Below, piece after piece: positions 28,978 to 38,338 of a stretch of DNA of 64,000 nt (position 1 is the stretch's first letter; each line of letters starts with the position of its first letter). Where the stretch lies: positions 868,001 through 932,000 of the forward strand of contig NZ_RKHR01000003.1 of assembly GCF_003752585.1 (NCBI RefSeq), written 5' to 3'. A program made the translations under genes and the position numbers. The notes under the pieces are model-generated. The model saw only the letters and a list, made by a program, of their open reading frames with translations, had not been told where the DNA came from and searched no databases. The stretch comes from Sinobacterium caligoides. Its GTDB lineage: Bacteria > Pseudomonadota > Gammaproteobacteria > Pseudomonadales > Sinobacteriaceae.

Positions 28978-30165
28978 ATGAGCGATGAAATTGCAATTCT
29001 CGGCGTAGGCATGCACCAATGGGGTAAATGGGGGCACAACTTTACCAAATACGGCGTCAAGGCCGCTCGCGATGCGATTAAAGATGCTGGCATAGAATGG
29101 AACGACGTGCAGTTTGTCTCCGGCGCTGCCACCATGCGCTGCGGCTACCCCGGCTATGTTGCAGGCGCCACCTTCGCCCAAGCGTTAGGCTGGCAAGGCG
29201 CCGAAGTAAACACCTCCTATGCCGCTTGCGCATCCGGCTCTCAAGCCCTCGCCGCCGCTCGTGCAAAAATCCTCTCAGGCCAAGCTGATGTCTGCCTCGT
29301 AGTAGGTGCCGACACGACACCGAAAGGCTTTCTCGCTCCCGCAAAGGGCTACCGGCCCGATGACCCCGACTGGTTACGCTTCTACCTTGGCATCACCAAT
29401 CCGAGCTACTTCGCCCTCTACGCTCGACGCCGCATGGACATCTACGGCGATACCGAAGAGGACTTCAGCATGGTCAAGGTAAAGAACGCCGAGCACGGAT
29501 TCACCAACCCCTATGCACGTTATCGCAAGAAGTTTAGCCTCGAAGATGTACGAGCATCGGCCATGGTCGCCGACCCTCTGCGCCTAATGAACATCTGCGC
29601 CACCAGCGACGGTGGTGCAGCGATGATCGTGTCTAGCGTCGAGTATGCAAAAAAGATCGGCAAAGGTGACGCGCCCCGTGTCGCAGCCATCTCAACCGTC
29701 ACCCCAAGCTTTGCCAACTCAGTTGTTGAGATGCCCGATATCGCAACAGACTCTGCTGCAGCCGCCATGGTAGAAGGCCAGAGTTTCCGCGCCTCGCTGC
29801 CCATCAAGGCCTACGAGGAAGCCGGCATCAGCCCAAGCGACGTCGATATCGCCGAGGTTTACGATCTTTCATCAGCGCTTGAGCTCGACTGGATTGAAGA
29901 CCTTCAACTCTGTGAGCGAGGCACTGCCGCGCAGCTGATCCGTAATGGCGACACCAAAATTGGCGGCCGCATCCCCGTCAACACCTCGGGCGGGCTTGCC
30001 TGCTTCGGTGAAGCAGTACCCGCACAAGCACTAGCTCAGATCTGCGAGCTAACATGGCAGTTGCGCGGAGAGGCAGGTGAGCGTCAAGTCGATGGCGCCA
30101 AAGTTGGCATCACCGCCAACCAGGGCCTATTCGGACACGGCTCTTCTGTTATTATTAAAAAATAG
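28978..30165 (+). CDS. Thiolase-fold enzyme, probable retro-aldolase (Ltp2-like)
   Basis: This 395-residue protein has a thiolase fold with the first catalytic Cys kept (C84 in SYAACASGSQAL). The usual GHPxGATG motif is replaced by GGLACFGEAVPAQA and the CGGGGxG C-terminal motif by NQGLFGHGSSV, so the His and second Cys needed for Claisen thiolysis are missing. Loss of these residues is a feature of lipid-transfer-protein-type thiolases that, with DUF35, act as aldolases. The pairing with DUF35 and with two heteromeric acyl-CoA dehydrogenases supports a side-chain cleavage role. An acetyl-CoA acetyltransferase label would be misleading. Confidence 0.88.
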   Translation: MSDEIAILGVGMHQWGKWGHNFTKYGVKAARDAIKDAGIEWNDVQFVSGAATMRCGYPGYVAGATFAQALGWQGAEVNTSYAACASGSQALAAARAKILSGQADVCLVVGADTTPKGFLAPAKGYRPDDPDWLRFYLGITNPSYFALYARRRMDIYGDTEEDFSMVKVKNAEHGFTNPYARYRKKFSLEDVRASAMVADPLRLMNICATSDGGAAMIVSSVEYAKKIGKGDAPRVAAISTVTPSFANSVVEMPDIATDSAAAAMVEGQSFRASLPIKAYEEAGISPSDVDIAEVYDLSSALELDWIEDLQLCERGTAAQLIRNGDTKIGGRIPVNTSGGLACFGEAVPAQALAQICELTWQLRGEAGERQVDGAKVGITANQGLFGHGSSVIIKK

Positions 30166-30180
30166 TGATATCAAGCCAAT

Positions 30181-30207
30181 AAAAAAGCCGCTATTTAGCG
30201 GCTTTTT
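30181..30207. terminator. Bidirectional terminator
   Basis: AAAAAAGCCGCTA-TT-TAGCGGCTTTTTT is a perfect stem with A and T runs on both sides, between the thiolase stop and the converging VPLPA-CTERM gene. Confidence 0.88.
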
Positions 30208-30224
30208 TATTACTTAGAAAATTT

Positions 30225-30794
30225 CTATTTTTTTACTTTGCGACGAGCCATGCCTGCCAAGCCCAATAGCGCCGAGCCAAACATCCATGCCGATGCAGGA
30301 AGAGGCACTGCCTCAACATCAACCGCCGAGACAAAACTACTCGTCCAGTTACCCACAGCAGATAAGGTAAACGATGTTATATTATCGGCACCCAACTCCC
30401 AATAGTTAGACCCCCCCTTAAGAATCGTTGTAAAACCAGAGCTATCCGTATAACGAAACTGATCCTTTCCGGTCCAATCGTTCCATGTCCCACTATCAAA
30501 CGTCAGGCTGTTTAGCCTTACCGCACTAGTAAAGCTAAACGTCATTGTCTCTCGACCCCAGGACTGAAAGTGATTCACCCCCCCCTTAACACCTAGCCCA
30601 CCCCGGTTCATAGTAATGTTGGCATCACGCCCCTTACGAGTACCACTCACCGCCATTGTGGTACCGTCGCCGATCACCTGATTAAAAGCCGGCGCATTAC
30701 CAGCCCCACCGGTAAAATCAATCGTTGCGGCAGTGGTAGCAAAACTCGCCGCTAACGCCAATGACGCTACAGACAACTTAATTTGAAAACTCAT
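30225..30794 (-). CDS. VPLPA-CTERM sorted exported protein (paralog 1)
   Basis: This 189-residue exported protein has a signal peptide (about residues 1-23, ending TTAATIDF). A beta-rich domain contains NRGGLGVKGGVNHFQSWGRE and LNSLTFDSGTWNDWTG. The C-terminal sorting signal is VPLPASAWMFGSALLGLAG with basic MARRKVKK, the VPLPA variant of PEP-CTERM. Such proteins are processed by an exosortase and delivered to the surface or matrix. The start at 30794 (MSFQIK) has GGGAG upstream and makes the length equal to the paralog at 31256. No exosortase is in the window. Confidence 0.86.
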   Translation of the reverse strand: MSFQIKLSVASLALAASFATTAATIDFTGGAGNAPAFNQVIGDGTTMAVSGTRKGRDANITMNRGGLGVKGGVNHFQSWGRETMTFSFTSAVRLNSLTFDSGTWNDWTGKDQFRYTDSSGFTTILKGGSNYWELGADNITSFTLSAVGNWTSSFVSAVDVEAVPLPASAWMFGSALLGLAGMARRKVKK

Positions 30795-30879
30795 ACCAAT
30801 AACTCCCGTTAACACTTTATATTTATCGTTCTTAGAATTAACAGCCACCCTTTTAAAAGCAGCAAACACTAAACACCTT

Positions 30880-30895
30880 CTGCTACAACAAGCCA
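30880..30895 (-). promoter_or_regulatory. TGGC-N8-GCAG motif upstream of VPLPA paralog 1
   Basis: TGGCTTGTTGTAGCAG on the minus strand lies about 85 bases before the start codon. It resembles a sigma-54 core promoter but the GG-to-GC spacing is one base short, so recognition is uncertain. Confidence 0.3.
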
Positions 30896-31255
30896 GCCCA
30901 CGACATAAATATACGTAGTGTCTTTAAGGTGTTAAAACTATGCCCTAACTATAGTAAGAGCAATTATTAGGCCAACAACGCAATTAATTGAAGCCGTGGC
31001 TTATCAATACGTTACGCGGACAAAAAAACCTTCTGCACGACTCTTGTAATTAATATCGACAGCGCTTAAATTCTATAACTATTTGAGTTTAAGATATTTA
31101 CGTCACTTTCTAGATATAGAACGTAAGTTCTGTGAAGTGTACCCCTCACAAATATCAACGCCGTCACAGCTCAGTCGAGTTTCTATGCACCAAGCTTTTG
31201 TATATAGTTCCGACCACCCATGACGAATCGCTCACTGAGCCTGATAGCGAATTTA

Positions 31256-31825
31256 TTAAACAGCAGAACTACGGGCTCGCGCTAGGCTAGCTCCTCCTAG
31301 GATCGCCGACAGGAATAACCAGGCAGCACTTGGTAGGGGCACCGGCTCCACATCAATATCCGCAATAAACGTGCTTGTCAGAAAGCCTTTCGCCTCTAAA
31401 GTAAAAGAAGTAATCCCTTCTGCCCCTAAGTCCCAGCGCCAATTACTCCCTTTCAATAGCACTGAAATGCCACGACTATCGCTATAACGGACCTTATCCT
31501 CACCCGACCAGTCATTCCAAGTCATTGAATCAAAAGTCAAATAACTTAAATTCACTGCCTCAGTAAAGCTAAACACCATCTTTTCTCGCCCCCAGGACTG
31601 AAAGTGACTCACCCCACCATTGACCCCCAACCCCCCTCGATTGCCAGTCACATCTGCATTGCGCCCCCGCCTCTTCGCAGTCACCGACAAAACGATACCC
31701 TCAAAATCACGCTCAAGGACCGAAACCTTGCCCGAACTACGTGTGAAATCTAACGAGGTTGCCGATGCCTCAAAGCCCGCAAACAATGCCAATACCACCA
31801 CCGTCCACCTAAAGTGTACTTCCAT
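31256..31825 (-). CDS. VPLPA-CTERM sorted exported protein (paralog 2)
   Basis: This 189-residue paralog of the preceding gene has a signal peptide (VVVLALFAGFEASA). It shares the NRGGLGVNGGVSHFQSWGRE block and LTFDSMTWNDWSG, and ends VPLPSAAWLFLSAILGGAS with RARSS. It is equal in length to paralog 1, so a local duplication followed by divergence is likely. Surface location is inferred from the C-terminal signal. The two genes are separated by 461 bases with no other gene, so they may be separate transcripts. Confidence 0.85.
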   Translation of the reverse strand: MEVHFRWTVVVLALFAGFEASATSLDFTRSSGKVSVLERDFEGIVLSVTAKRRGRNADVTGNRGGLGVNGGVSHFQSWGREKMVFSFTEAVNLSYLTFDSMTWNDWSGEDKVRYSDSRGISVLLKGSNWRWDLGAEGITSFTLEAKGFLTSTFIADIDVEPVPLPSAAWLFLSAILGGASLARARSSAV

Positions 31826-31881
31826 GTTAGCGACTCCATGTCGATATCTATCTTATTAGAATTGAATACTGCTATATGTCG

Positions 31882-31897
31882 CTGCAGATATTAGCCA
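31882..31897 (-). promoter_or_regulatory. TGGC-N8-GCAG motif upstream of VPLPA paralog 2
   Basis: TGGCTAATATCTGCAG on the minus strand lies about 56 bases before the ATG. It has the same layout as the motif upstream of paralog 1 and the same one-base-short spacing. The rest of the 320-base gap holds no gene I can support. Confidence 0.3.
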
Positions 31898-32145
31898 ACT
31901 TCCCCCCAGCAATCATCACTGCATAGTACATCGACATCATATCCACTTAATATGCACCAATAAGACCTCAACACATAAAACTCACTAGCAAGCTCGCACA
32001 GGATTCATTTTTCGATAGCTATCGCAACACGCCCCTTAACGACAAACCTCACGTAATTGATTTTATAACAAATCTTCTTGACTCTTCTCGATAAACCCCT
32101 AGATATGCTATATTCGCCGCCACATTCTGTCATCGAGCGATTATC

Positions 32146-32661
32146 ATGAGCGAAGCCAACGCCTACCTATTATTAAGCTTAGGGGTCATTATCGTTATTA
32201 TTCTCAGCTACCTCGCCTACCGGTCAGTACAGGCTGTAAAGATTAAAGAAAATGACCAGAAAAAGATGGTTGAGCAAGTACTCGCCGACCAGCAACAGCG
32301 AAGAGACTACGCGCAAGAAAGTATACGTCTGCTTACCCTGGGAGCCATCGACCAACAAGTAGGGGCTATCGAAGCTAGTATCCGCATCAACGGCTTAATG
32401 GACTTTATGGGTTACAACGAAGAACAGAGAAGGCCCTATCAAATTTTTAACGACGTTGCGCTTGCAACCAACCACATACCTGTTCGTGATGATTGGAACG
32501 AATTGAGCAGAAAAGAGAAAAGTAAGCACGAAAGAACCATGAGTGCTCTAGAAAAAAAACACCAAGAAGCGATCTCCTGCGCCCTCAAGCAGCTAAAAGA
32601 CGAGGGGTTTCTCGCCGACAAAAGTACTGCAAAACAAGCACCTATGTTTTACGCAGCCTAA
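32146..32661 (+). CDS. DUF2489 membrane-anchored protein
   Basis: This 171-residue protein has one N-terminal transmembrane helix (LLLSLGVIIVIILSYLAY). A DUF2489 helical domain follows with ESIRLLTLGAIDQQVGAIEASIRINGL and VALATNHIPVRDDWNELSRKEKSKHER. The function of DUF2489 is unknown; most members are in gammaproteobacteria and face the cytoplasm. The gene stands alone and converges on cysH. Confidence 0.85.
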   Translation: MSEANAYLLLSLGVIIVIILSYLAYRSVQAVKIKENDQKKMVEQVLADQQQRRDYAQESIRLLTLGAIDQQVGAIEASIRINGLMDFMGYNEEQRRPYQIFNDVALATNHIPVRDDWNELSRKEKSKHERTMSALEKKHQEAISCALKQLKDEGFLADKSTAKQAPMFYAA

Positions 32662-32680
32662 TATAGAGAAAAATTAGCAA

Positions 32681-32702
32681 AAAAGCCTCATATGAGGCTT
32701 TT
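32681..32702. terminator. Bidirectional terminator between DUF2489 and cysH
   Basis: AAAAGCCTCATATGAGGCTTTT is a perfect 22-base palindrome with A and T flanks between two converging genes. Confidence 0.8.
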
Positions 32703-32720
32703 ATCAACGACCTAAACTTA

Positions 32721-33347
32721 TCAACCGCCAGTATGCAAACCACATTCGCGCTTATCTTCAACCTTGGTCGGATCAAAATAACGCTTACAGCTAGGCAGCT
32801 TATTCTCTGCCATATAGCTATCGACCTGCTTATCATCCCAATAGAATATTGGCGCAACCTTCAAAATACCACGGCTATCCCAAGAGACGACATCCAACGT
32901 TTCGCGAAACGCCGTCTCATTATTGCGTATACCCGTTAACCATACTTCGGGCTTATGCTGCTCTAACGCTCTTTGAAAGGGCTCCAACTTCACTTGACGA
33001 GTAAACTCCTTGTGCAGAGCCTCATCGTCCAGCGTTGGTATCCCCATCATTGCATCACGGCGAGCCGTCGTCATTAACGGTGCATAGCTCTGCAGATTCA
33101 GCTGTAAATCTTCCGTCAATTGCTCCGCAACTAAATAGGTATCACGAGTATTATAACCTGAGTCAATCCACAACACCGGGACACGACGATCAACCTTAAC
33201 CAACAGATGCAACATCACTGCAGCGTTTGGACTAAAGCTTGTTGTTTGAATAGTCTGCCGCTCTAACGACAAAGCCCACTTAATAATTTCTTCTGCTGAC
33301 TTATCACGCAACTGAGCGTTTATTTCGGCCAGATCTAAATTCTGCAT
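32721..33347 (-). CDS. cysH: Phosphoadenosine phosphosulfate reductase CysH
   Basis: This 208-residue thioredoxin-dependent enzyme reduces (P)APS to sulfite. The P-loop-like SFSPNAAVMLHLL, the WLTGIRNNETAFRE segment and the C-terminal KRECGLHTGG with the catalytic Cys are visible. The CC...CxxC iron-sulfur motifs of plant-type APS reductases are absent, which points to PAPS specificity. It is shorter than E. coli CysH (244). GAGG precedes the ATG at 33347. No other cys genes are close. Confidence 0.9.
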   Translation of the reverse strand: MQNLDLAEINAQLRDKSAEEIIKWALSLERQTIQTTSFSPNAAVMLHLLVKVDRRVPVLWIDSGYNTRDTYLVAEQLTEDLQLNLQSYAPLMTTARRDAMMGIPTLDDEALHKEFTRQVKLEPFQRALEQHKPEVWLTGIRNNETAFRETLDVVSWDSRGILKVAPIFYWDDKQVDSYMAENKLPSCKRYFDPTKVEDKRECGLHTGG

Positions 33348-33506
33348 GTTATTATCCTCAACATCTACACCCACTCAATCGCACATCATCGTGTATTTAG
33401 TCGGGAAGCGAAACTATAAGCAAACAGAAATATATAATCAACGCCCTTCTTTATAACTTTTAACTATATGCTTATAGTACACGTAGTGGCAGTGAAAATA
33501 ACACGA

Positions 33507-33704
33507 TCAGTTCGAACCACCACTACTCGCGAAAGACCTGCAACCTATTGTTGAATATAGACAAAAAACACAACAATCATCCTCTCTAGTAACAGATAAT
33601 ACCTTTTCGCAGGCCAAACAGCAGTATTGTTTGAGTAACTTTGAGGGCCGTACCAGCTCCACCGCTTTAAACCCACAATCAGGACATTGAATAACTCTAC
33701 GCAT
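33507..33704 (-). CDS. Small GDCCVxC-type zinc ribbon protein
   Basis: This 65-residue protein has CPDCG, a second pair in CCLAC, and DDCCVFCLYSTIGC. This matches the layout of GDCCVxC-domain (seleno)proteins, small cysteine-rich proteins of unknown function, with Asp-Asp in place of Gly-Asp. The ATG at 33704 is used; the frame opens one TTG codon earlier. The stop is TGA. It lies between the cysH and RND pump genes on the same strand. Confidence 0.72.
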   Translation of the reverse strand: MRRVIQCPDCGFKAVELVRPSKLLKQYCCLACEKVLSVTREDDCCVFCLYSTIGCRSFASSGGSN

Positions 33705-33732
33705 CAAACAACCGCCTTAAACAGCATAAACA

Positions 33733-36700
33733 TTACCCTTCATCACATGATACTGGCAACGAAATGCTGAACAATGAGCGTAGATCTGCCAAGACCATAT
33801 AGAGACAAGGGATAAGCAACAGCGTAATCACGGTCGCAAAAATAATGCCGAAGCCTAATGACACAGCCATTGGAATAACAAATTGCGCCTGTACACTGGT
33901 CTCCAACAACATGGGTAGAACGCCAAAAAACGTTGTTAAGGATGTCAATAGAATCGCCCTAAACCGGGCTCCGCCTGCTTCTAAAACCGCGTCCAATATC
34001 GTGCTTCCGCGCTCAATACTTCGATTTATAAAGTCGACCATAATCAAGCTATCGTTTACCACCACTCCTGCTAACGCGATAATGCCAAAAATTGACATCA
34101 TGCTAACAGTCATACCCAACACCGCATGACCAAAAACAGCACCAATCAAGCCAAACGGAATAACGCACATGATAATAACCGGCTGGCTATATGAGCGTAA
34201 TGGAACCGCTAACAGTGCATAGATACCCAGCAACGCCAAAAAGAAGCCTACAAAAAGCTCTTTCTCCATTGTTTTCGCCTCCTGCGAGCTGCCGTCAAGC
34301 TCGTAGCTCACCGCGGGGTATTTTTGCAATAACTGCGGCAAGTAATTCTCAATGATCTCATTGCTTACCTGTTGAGGCTCAATACGACTTTTATCAGCCT
34401 TAGCTGCGATCTGGGCAGCACGTTGCCCGTCTATACGATTTAGCTGCGCCTCAGCTAATGTGTTTTCTATCTCCACCACAGACAATAGCGGCAATTCATC
34501 ACTGCCGTTACGTATTGTCATATTTTCAAGCGAAGCAAAAGATTCTCGTTGCTGCAACGGATAACGTACCATGACTCGCACCTCATCCGCCCCCCGCTGA
34601 ATACGCTGAGCCTCGACACCGTAAAACGCCTGTCGAACTTGCAAGGCTATGTCCGACATCGACAACCCCAGCGCCTGTGCCGAAGGCTTTATAGACAAAG
34701 CAACCTCCGTCATCTGCCCACCGATACCATTGGTTATATCCGATAAACCGTCATAGCTCGCCAGCTTCTTCTCCAGCTCGTTTGCTGCCGCACGAAGCTG
34801 TATCGCGTCATCACTGACAAGATTAAAGGCAATGTCTCCTCCCGGGCGATCATCTACCGCCGAAAAAGACAGCTGTTTAGCGCCGACGATTTCACCTACT
34901 GCCTCACGCCATTGATCAACAATCTCTTGACTACCAATAATGCGCTCCTCCTGCTTACTCAATTCAAGCATAAAGGAGCCAATACGACCATCACTCGTAT
35001 GATTGAAGGAATGGCGAATAAAACTCTGCTCCACGCCTTCCCGCTCAAGATATCGAACTTCGACCTCACTGATAGCCTGCTTAATCCGCTGCATAGCAGC
35101 CATAGTCTTCTGCTCACTGGTGCCCCGCACCATCTCTACCTTCGCTTCAACATAATCGTTAGGGGAGTCTGGCGTCATTACATAACGTATCCAGCCCCCC
35201 GCCATTAAGCCAATAGTAAGAATAAAAATTGCTACAAATACTGCCATCGTTGTGTAACGTTCACGGATACAAACTCGTAGGAATGGCAAATATTTTTGCT
35301 CAATAAATTTGCTCAAGAGCGCATTACAGCGTACTTGCAAGCGCTGTTGATGCTCACTCTTAATCCAGCGTGATAACCCACTATGACGATGCGCTAGATG
35401 CGCAGGCAATATCCATTTTGACTCTATCAATGAAAACAACAAACAAAATAACACGACAAAGCCACAGGCAGCAGGGAAGTTAGCCATACTGCCACTTATA
35501 AACAGTGTCGGCATAAAGGCACAAATTGTTGTCAACACGCCAAATGTTGCTGGAGTTGCCACACGTTGAGCACCGCTAATAACACTGCTTAGACTATCTC
35601 CCTGCTTCAATATACTACTATGTACGCTCTCTGCGATAATAATTGCATCATCAACAACAATACCTAGCACCAAAATAAAGCCAAACAGGCTTATCAGGTT
35701 AATGCTCACTCCCACTAAGGGCAGCATCGCCAGCGCCCCTAAAAAACATACCGGAATACCCAGCATTACCCAAAAAGCAATATTTAACTCGATAAATAAC
35801 CCAAGAATAATAAACACTAGCAGAGCACCGATCGCGAGATTCTTTAGCATCATATCGAGCCGGCCCTGAAGGTAATAAGTCGTATCAGCCCAATAATCAA
35901 GCTCAACTCCTGGTGGAAGCTGCTGTTTCTTTTCCGCAACATATGCCTTAGCCTGGCTGGCTATTGTCACTAAGTCTTGTGGCCCAACGGCGAAAATAGC
36001 GAGCGCTATACTATAAGTATCATTAAACATAGCGACATCACGAGCCTCCTTAAAACCGTCTTTTACCGTCGCGATATCACCCAATAACAGACGCGTACCA
36101 TCATCGAAAGCCAATAACTCGATTGCTTCGAAGTCGTGCTGGCGATAAGCCTGTGCATTAGCCCGAAGGCGTATTTCACCATTTTCAGTTTTTATGCTAC
36201 CCGCAGAGATATCGACTGACGCCTGCTGCACGGCGTGTTTAACGGCAGCCAACGTTAAACCGTATCGACGCAACTCTTGCTCTGGCACCTCGATTGCGAC
36301 CTCATAATCCTGTGTACCGTAAATCATTACACTGGCTATATCGGTATTAGCCAGTAACTCGCGTTTCATCTGGTCAGCCAACCACTTGCCATTATTCTCA
36401 TTCAACCCCGGCCCGTAGAGCTGGAGCTGTATCGCCTGCCACTGTTGATCCATTTTAGCAACAACAGCACGCTCAGCGCCCTGTGGAAAACCTGTCACCG
36501 CATCAACCGCCGTTTTCACTTCAGCTAACGTTTCATCAAGGGTATAGCCATCAGCAACATCAATCTTCATACGCACTAAAGAATCGAGTGCCATCGAATC
36601 ATAACTATCGATAGATTCAATATCTTTAATGGCCTCCTCGATTTTCAAAATAACCCCGCGCTCAACCTCTGCCGTATTCGCCCCGGGATAGGCCATGACA

Positions 36701-36864
36701 ACGCTAACGGAACGCGAATTATATTCCGGTGCCAAGGTTTTTTTTATCGTCATAGCTGAATATATGCCGATAATAACCGTAAAGATCATTAACAAATTCG
36801 CTGCAACAGGGTTGTTCGCAAACCAAGCGATAATGCCCTTACGTGAATCATCAAGACTATTCAT
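33733..36864 (-). CDS. RND efflux transporter, inner membrane pump
   Basis: This 1043-residue pump has 12 transmembrane segments and two large periplasmic loops, as in the HAE (AcrB) family. TM4 holds the proton-relay pair in ILVLGIVVDDAIIIAES, and TM10-12 show the symmetric IIALAGVVVNDSLIMVDF. The ATG at 36864 is used and overlaps the end of the upstream adaptor gene by 8 bases. Substrates cannot be predicted; this clade often exports organic acids, dyes or lipids. An outer membrane TolC-like partner is not in the window. Confidence 0.92.
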   Translation of the reverse strand: MNSLDDSRKGIIAWFANNPVAANLLMIFTVIIGIYSAMTIKKTLAPEYNSRSVSVVMAYPGANTAEVERGVILKIEEAIKDIESIDSYDSMALDSLVRMKIDVADGYTLDETLAEVKTAVDAVTGFPQGAERAVVAKMDQQWQAIQLQLYGPGLNENNGKWLADQMKRELLANTDIASVMIYGTQDYEVAIEVPEQELRRYGLTLAAVKHAVQQASVDISAGSIKTENGEIRLRANAQAYRQHDFEAIELLAFDDGTRLLLGDIATVKDGFKEARDVAMFNDTYSIALAIFAVGPQDLVTIASQAKAYVAEKKQQLPPGVELDYWADTTYYLQGRLDMMLKNLAIGALLVFIILGLFIELNIAFWVMLGIPVCFLGALAMLPLVGVSINLISLFGFILVLGIVVDDAIIIAESVHSSILKQGDSLSSVISGAQRVATPATFGVLTTICAFMPTLFISGSMANFPAACGFVVLFCLLFSLIESKWILPAHLAHRHSGLSRWIKSEHQQRLQVRCNALLSKFIEQKYLPFLRVCIRERYTTMAVFVAIFILTIGLMAGGWIRYVMTPDSPNDYVEAKVEMVRGTSEQKTMAAMQRIKQAISEVEVRYLEREGVEQSFIRHSFNHTSDGRIGSFMLELSKQEERIIGSQEIVDQWREAVGEIVGAKQLSFSAVDDRPGGDIAFNLVSDDAIQLRAAANELEKKLASYDGLSDITNGIGGQMTEVALSIKPSAQALGLSMSDIALQVRQAFYGVEAQRIQRGADEVRVMVRYPLQQRESFASLENMTIRNGSDELPLLSVVEIENTLAEAQLNRIDGQRAAQIAAKADKSRIEPQQVSNEIIENYLPQLLQKYPAVSYELDGSSQEAKTMEKELFVGFFLALLGIYALLAVPLRSYSQPVIIMCVIPFGLIGAVFGHAVLGMTVSMMSIFGIIALAGVVVNDSLIMVDFINRSIERGSTILDAVLEAGGARFRAILLTSLTTFFGVLPMLLETSVQAQFVIPMAVSLGFGIIFATVITLLLIPCLYMVLADLRSLFSISLPVSCDEG

Positions 36865-38140
36865 CAACGACCCCTAAAATTGTTGGTGTCGCGAGCAACG
36901 CATCTTCAGGCTCTACTTCTACCTCCATCCCCCTAGCCATACGCTCTACTTCATTATTGACTTTATTCGCGTTATTAATGACCACTTGTCGCCCAGGTAA
37001 AACAGCCCCTACGCTGGTCAAGCAAACCTTATCACCATCACGTAAGCCGCTCTGCACATAGCGTTCTTCATCACTGATAGGTAAAACAACAACTTCTCGT
37101 TGCTGTAGACGATCTTCCTCATCGACAACCCATAACACGTTACCTGGCCTCAAAACATGGGCTGGAACAGCAATTAAGCCCTCAATCATTCTGCCGTCAA
37201 TCTCCGCCTCAACAAAACTACCAACTCGTAAAATTGGCTGCTGATTAGCATCGTGTAAGCCATAAGGGTCGTTAATACGTGCGACCACATGTAGCACTCG
37301 ACTACGCTGATCTAAAACACCTTCAGTTCGCACTAACTGTGCCGACCACTGACGCTGCACGCCAGCTTCATTACTACGTAACGTTACAGGACTTTCGACA
37401 TTCATTCGCCCAACACCTTCTGGTAACTGCATATAATCGAGCTGATATTCCGGAATAGGCAAACGAACCTCGGCATAATCAACCGCAAAGGCCACAGCCA
37501 AAGGCGCTCCAACAGCCACAAAGCTTCCTATATCTGCATGCTTTTCACGTAGCAAGCCATCAAATGGTGCTCTAATCACCGTATTAGACAAATCATCTTT
37601 TGCTTGCTGTAAGTTGGCGCGTGCTGACTCTAGATTCGCCAAAGCCTCTTGTAGCTGTGGCTTATTTAATGCCAGGTCTTTCGCCGCTTGATCCAGCTGC
37701 TTTCCTGTCCGCTGTCGCCACTGTTGCTCAGCAACATGCGCTTTACCTTGCGCCTGAGCCAGCATACTCTTCGCTCTTGCAACCTCAGCTTCACAGCGTT
37801 TTAATGCGACACGATAACGCCGATCATCAATCCTCAGCAGCTCATCACCTTTATTGAAGAAGCCGCCAGCCACGAAGTCATTACTGACAGCAACAATTTT
37901 TCCCGTCACCTCTGAAGCCAGCGTACTTTCAGTCCTTGGTAACACCTCACCGTAACTCTGAATATTGACCTTAAGTCCAGATTTATGAACTTCTAAAACA
38001 TCTATCGGAAGCGGTTCTTGTATCACTTCCTGCCGCTTCACCTCAGGCCTCATTACAACCATCACCGCGGCAATAGCCACAGAGACCATGATAATAAGTA
38101 GCGGCTTCTTCGCTCTTCTCAACTGCATCACTGGGCTCAT
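36857..38140 (-). CDS. RND efflux periplasmic adaptor (MFP) subunit
   Basis: This 427-residue adaptor has an N-terminal anchor helix (PLLIIMVSVAIAAVMVV), a lipoyl/hairpin region (VTGKIVAVSNDFVAGGFFNKGDEL), an alpha-helical coiled coil and a beta-barrel domain with IRAPFDGLLREKHADIGSFV. It links the RND pump to an outer membrane channel. It is the first gene of the two-gene efflux operon; P450 lies upstream on the same strand beyond a strong terminator. Confidence 0.9.
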   Translation of the reverse strand: MSPVMQLRRAKKPLLIIMVSVAIAAVMVVMRPEVKRQEVIQEPLPIDVLEVHKSGLKVNIQSYGEVLPRTESTLASEVTGKIVAVSNDFVAGGFFNKGDELLRIDDRRYRVALKRCEAEVARAKSMLAQAQGKAHVAEQQWRQRTGKQLDQAAKDLALNKPQLQEALANLESARANLQQAKDDLSNTVIRAPFDGLLREKHADIGSFVAVGAPLAVAFAVDYAEVRLPIPEYQLDYMQLPEGVGRMNVESPVTLRSNEAGVQRQWSAQLVRTEGVLDQRSRVLHVVARINDPYGLHDANQQPILRVGSFVEAEIDGRMIEGLIAVPAHVLRPGNVLWVVDEEDRLQQREVVVLPISDEERYVQSGLRDGDKVCLTSVGAVLPGRQVVINNANKVNNEVERMARGMEVEVEPEDALLATPTILGVVDE

Positions 38141-38286
38141 CTTTTTTATCGTTTTATTATTAACTTCTTGTTACTTCTCATGCTAACAACGCCTAAGGCA
38201 CACAAATATTACCGTTAGTTAATATAGAAAAGCTAGTTCGCCGTTAATAATTACAACACGATACGAAAAATAGCGTGCGCCAAACA

Positions 38287-38313
38287 AAAAAACCACGCAA
38301 CTGCGTGGTTTTT
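38287..38313 (-). terminator. Strong terminator after the P450 gene
   Basis: AAAACCACGCA pairs with TGCGTGGTTTT around AC, with A and T runs on either side, 26 bases past the P450 stop. It separates the P450 from the efflux operon. Confidence 0.85.
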
Positions 38314-38338
38314 AAAAGAATTCACATTCTAAGTTATT

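Noticed and set aside
33504..33509. Selenocysteine reading of the TGA stop of the small cysteine-rich gene
   Set aside because: Residues after the TGA do not resemble the family, so a normal stop is more likely.
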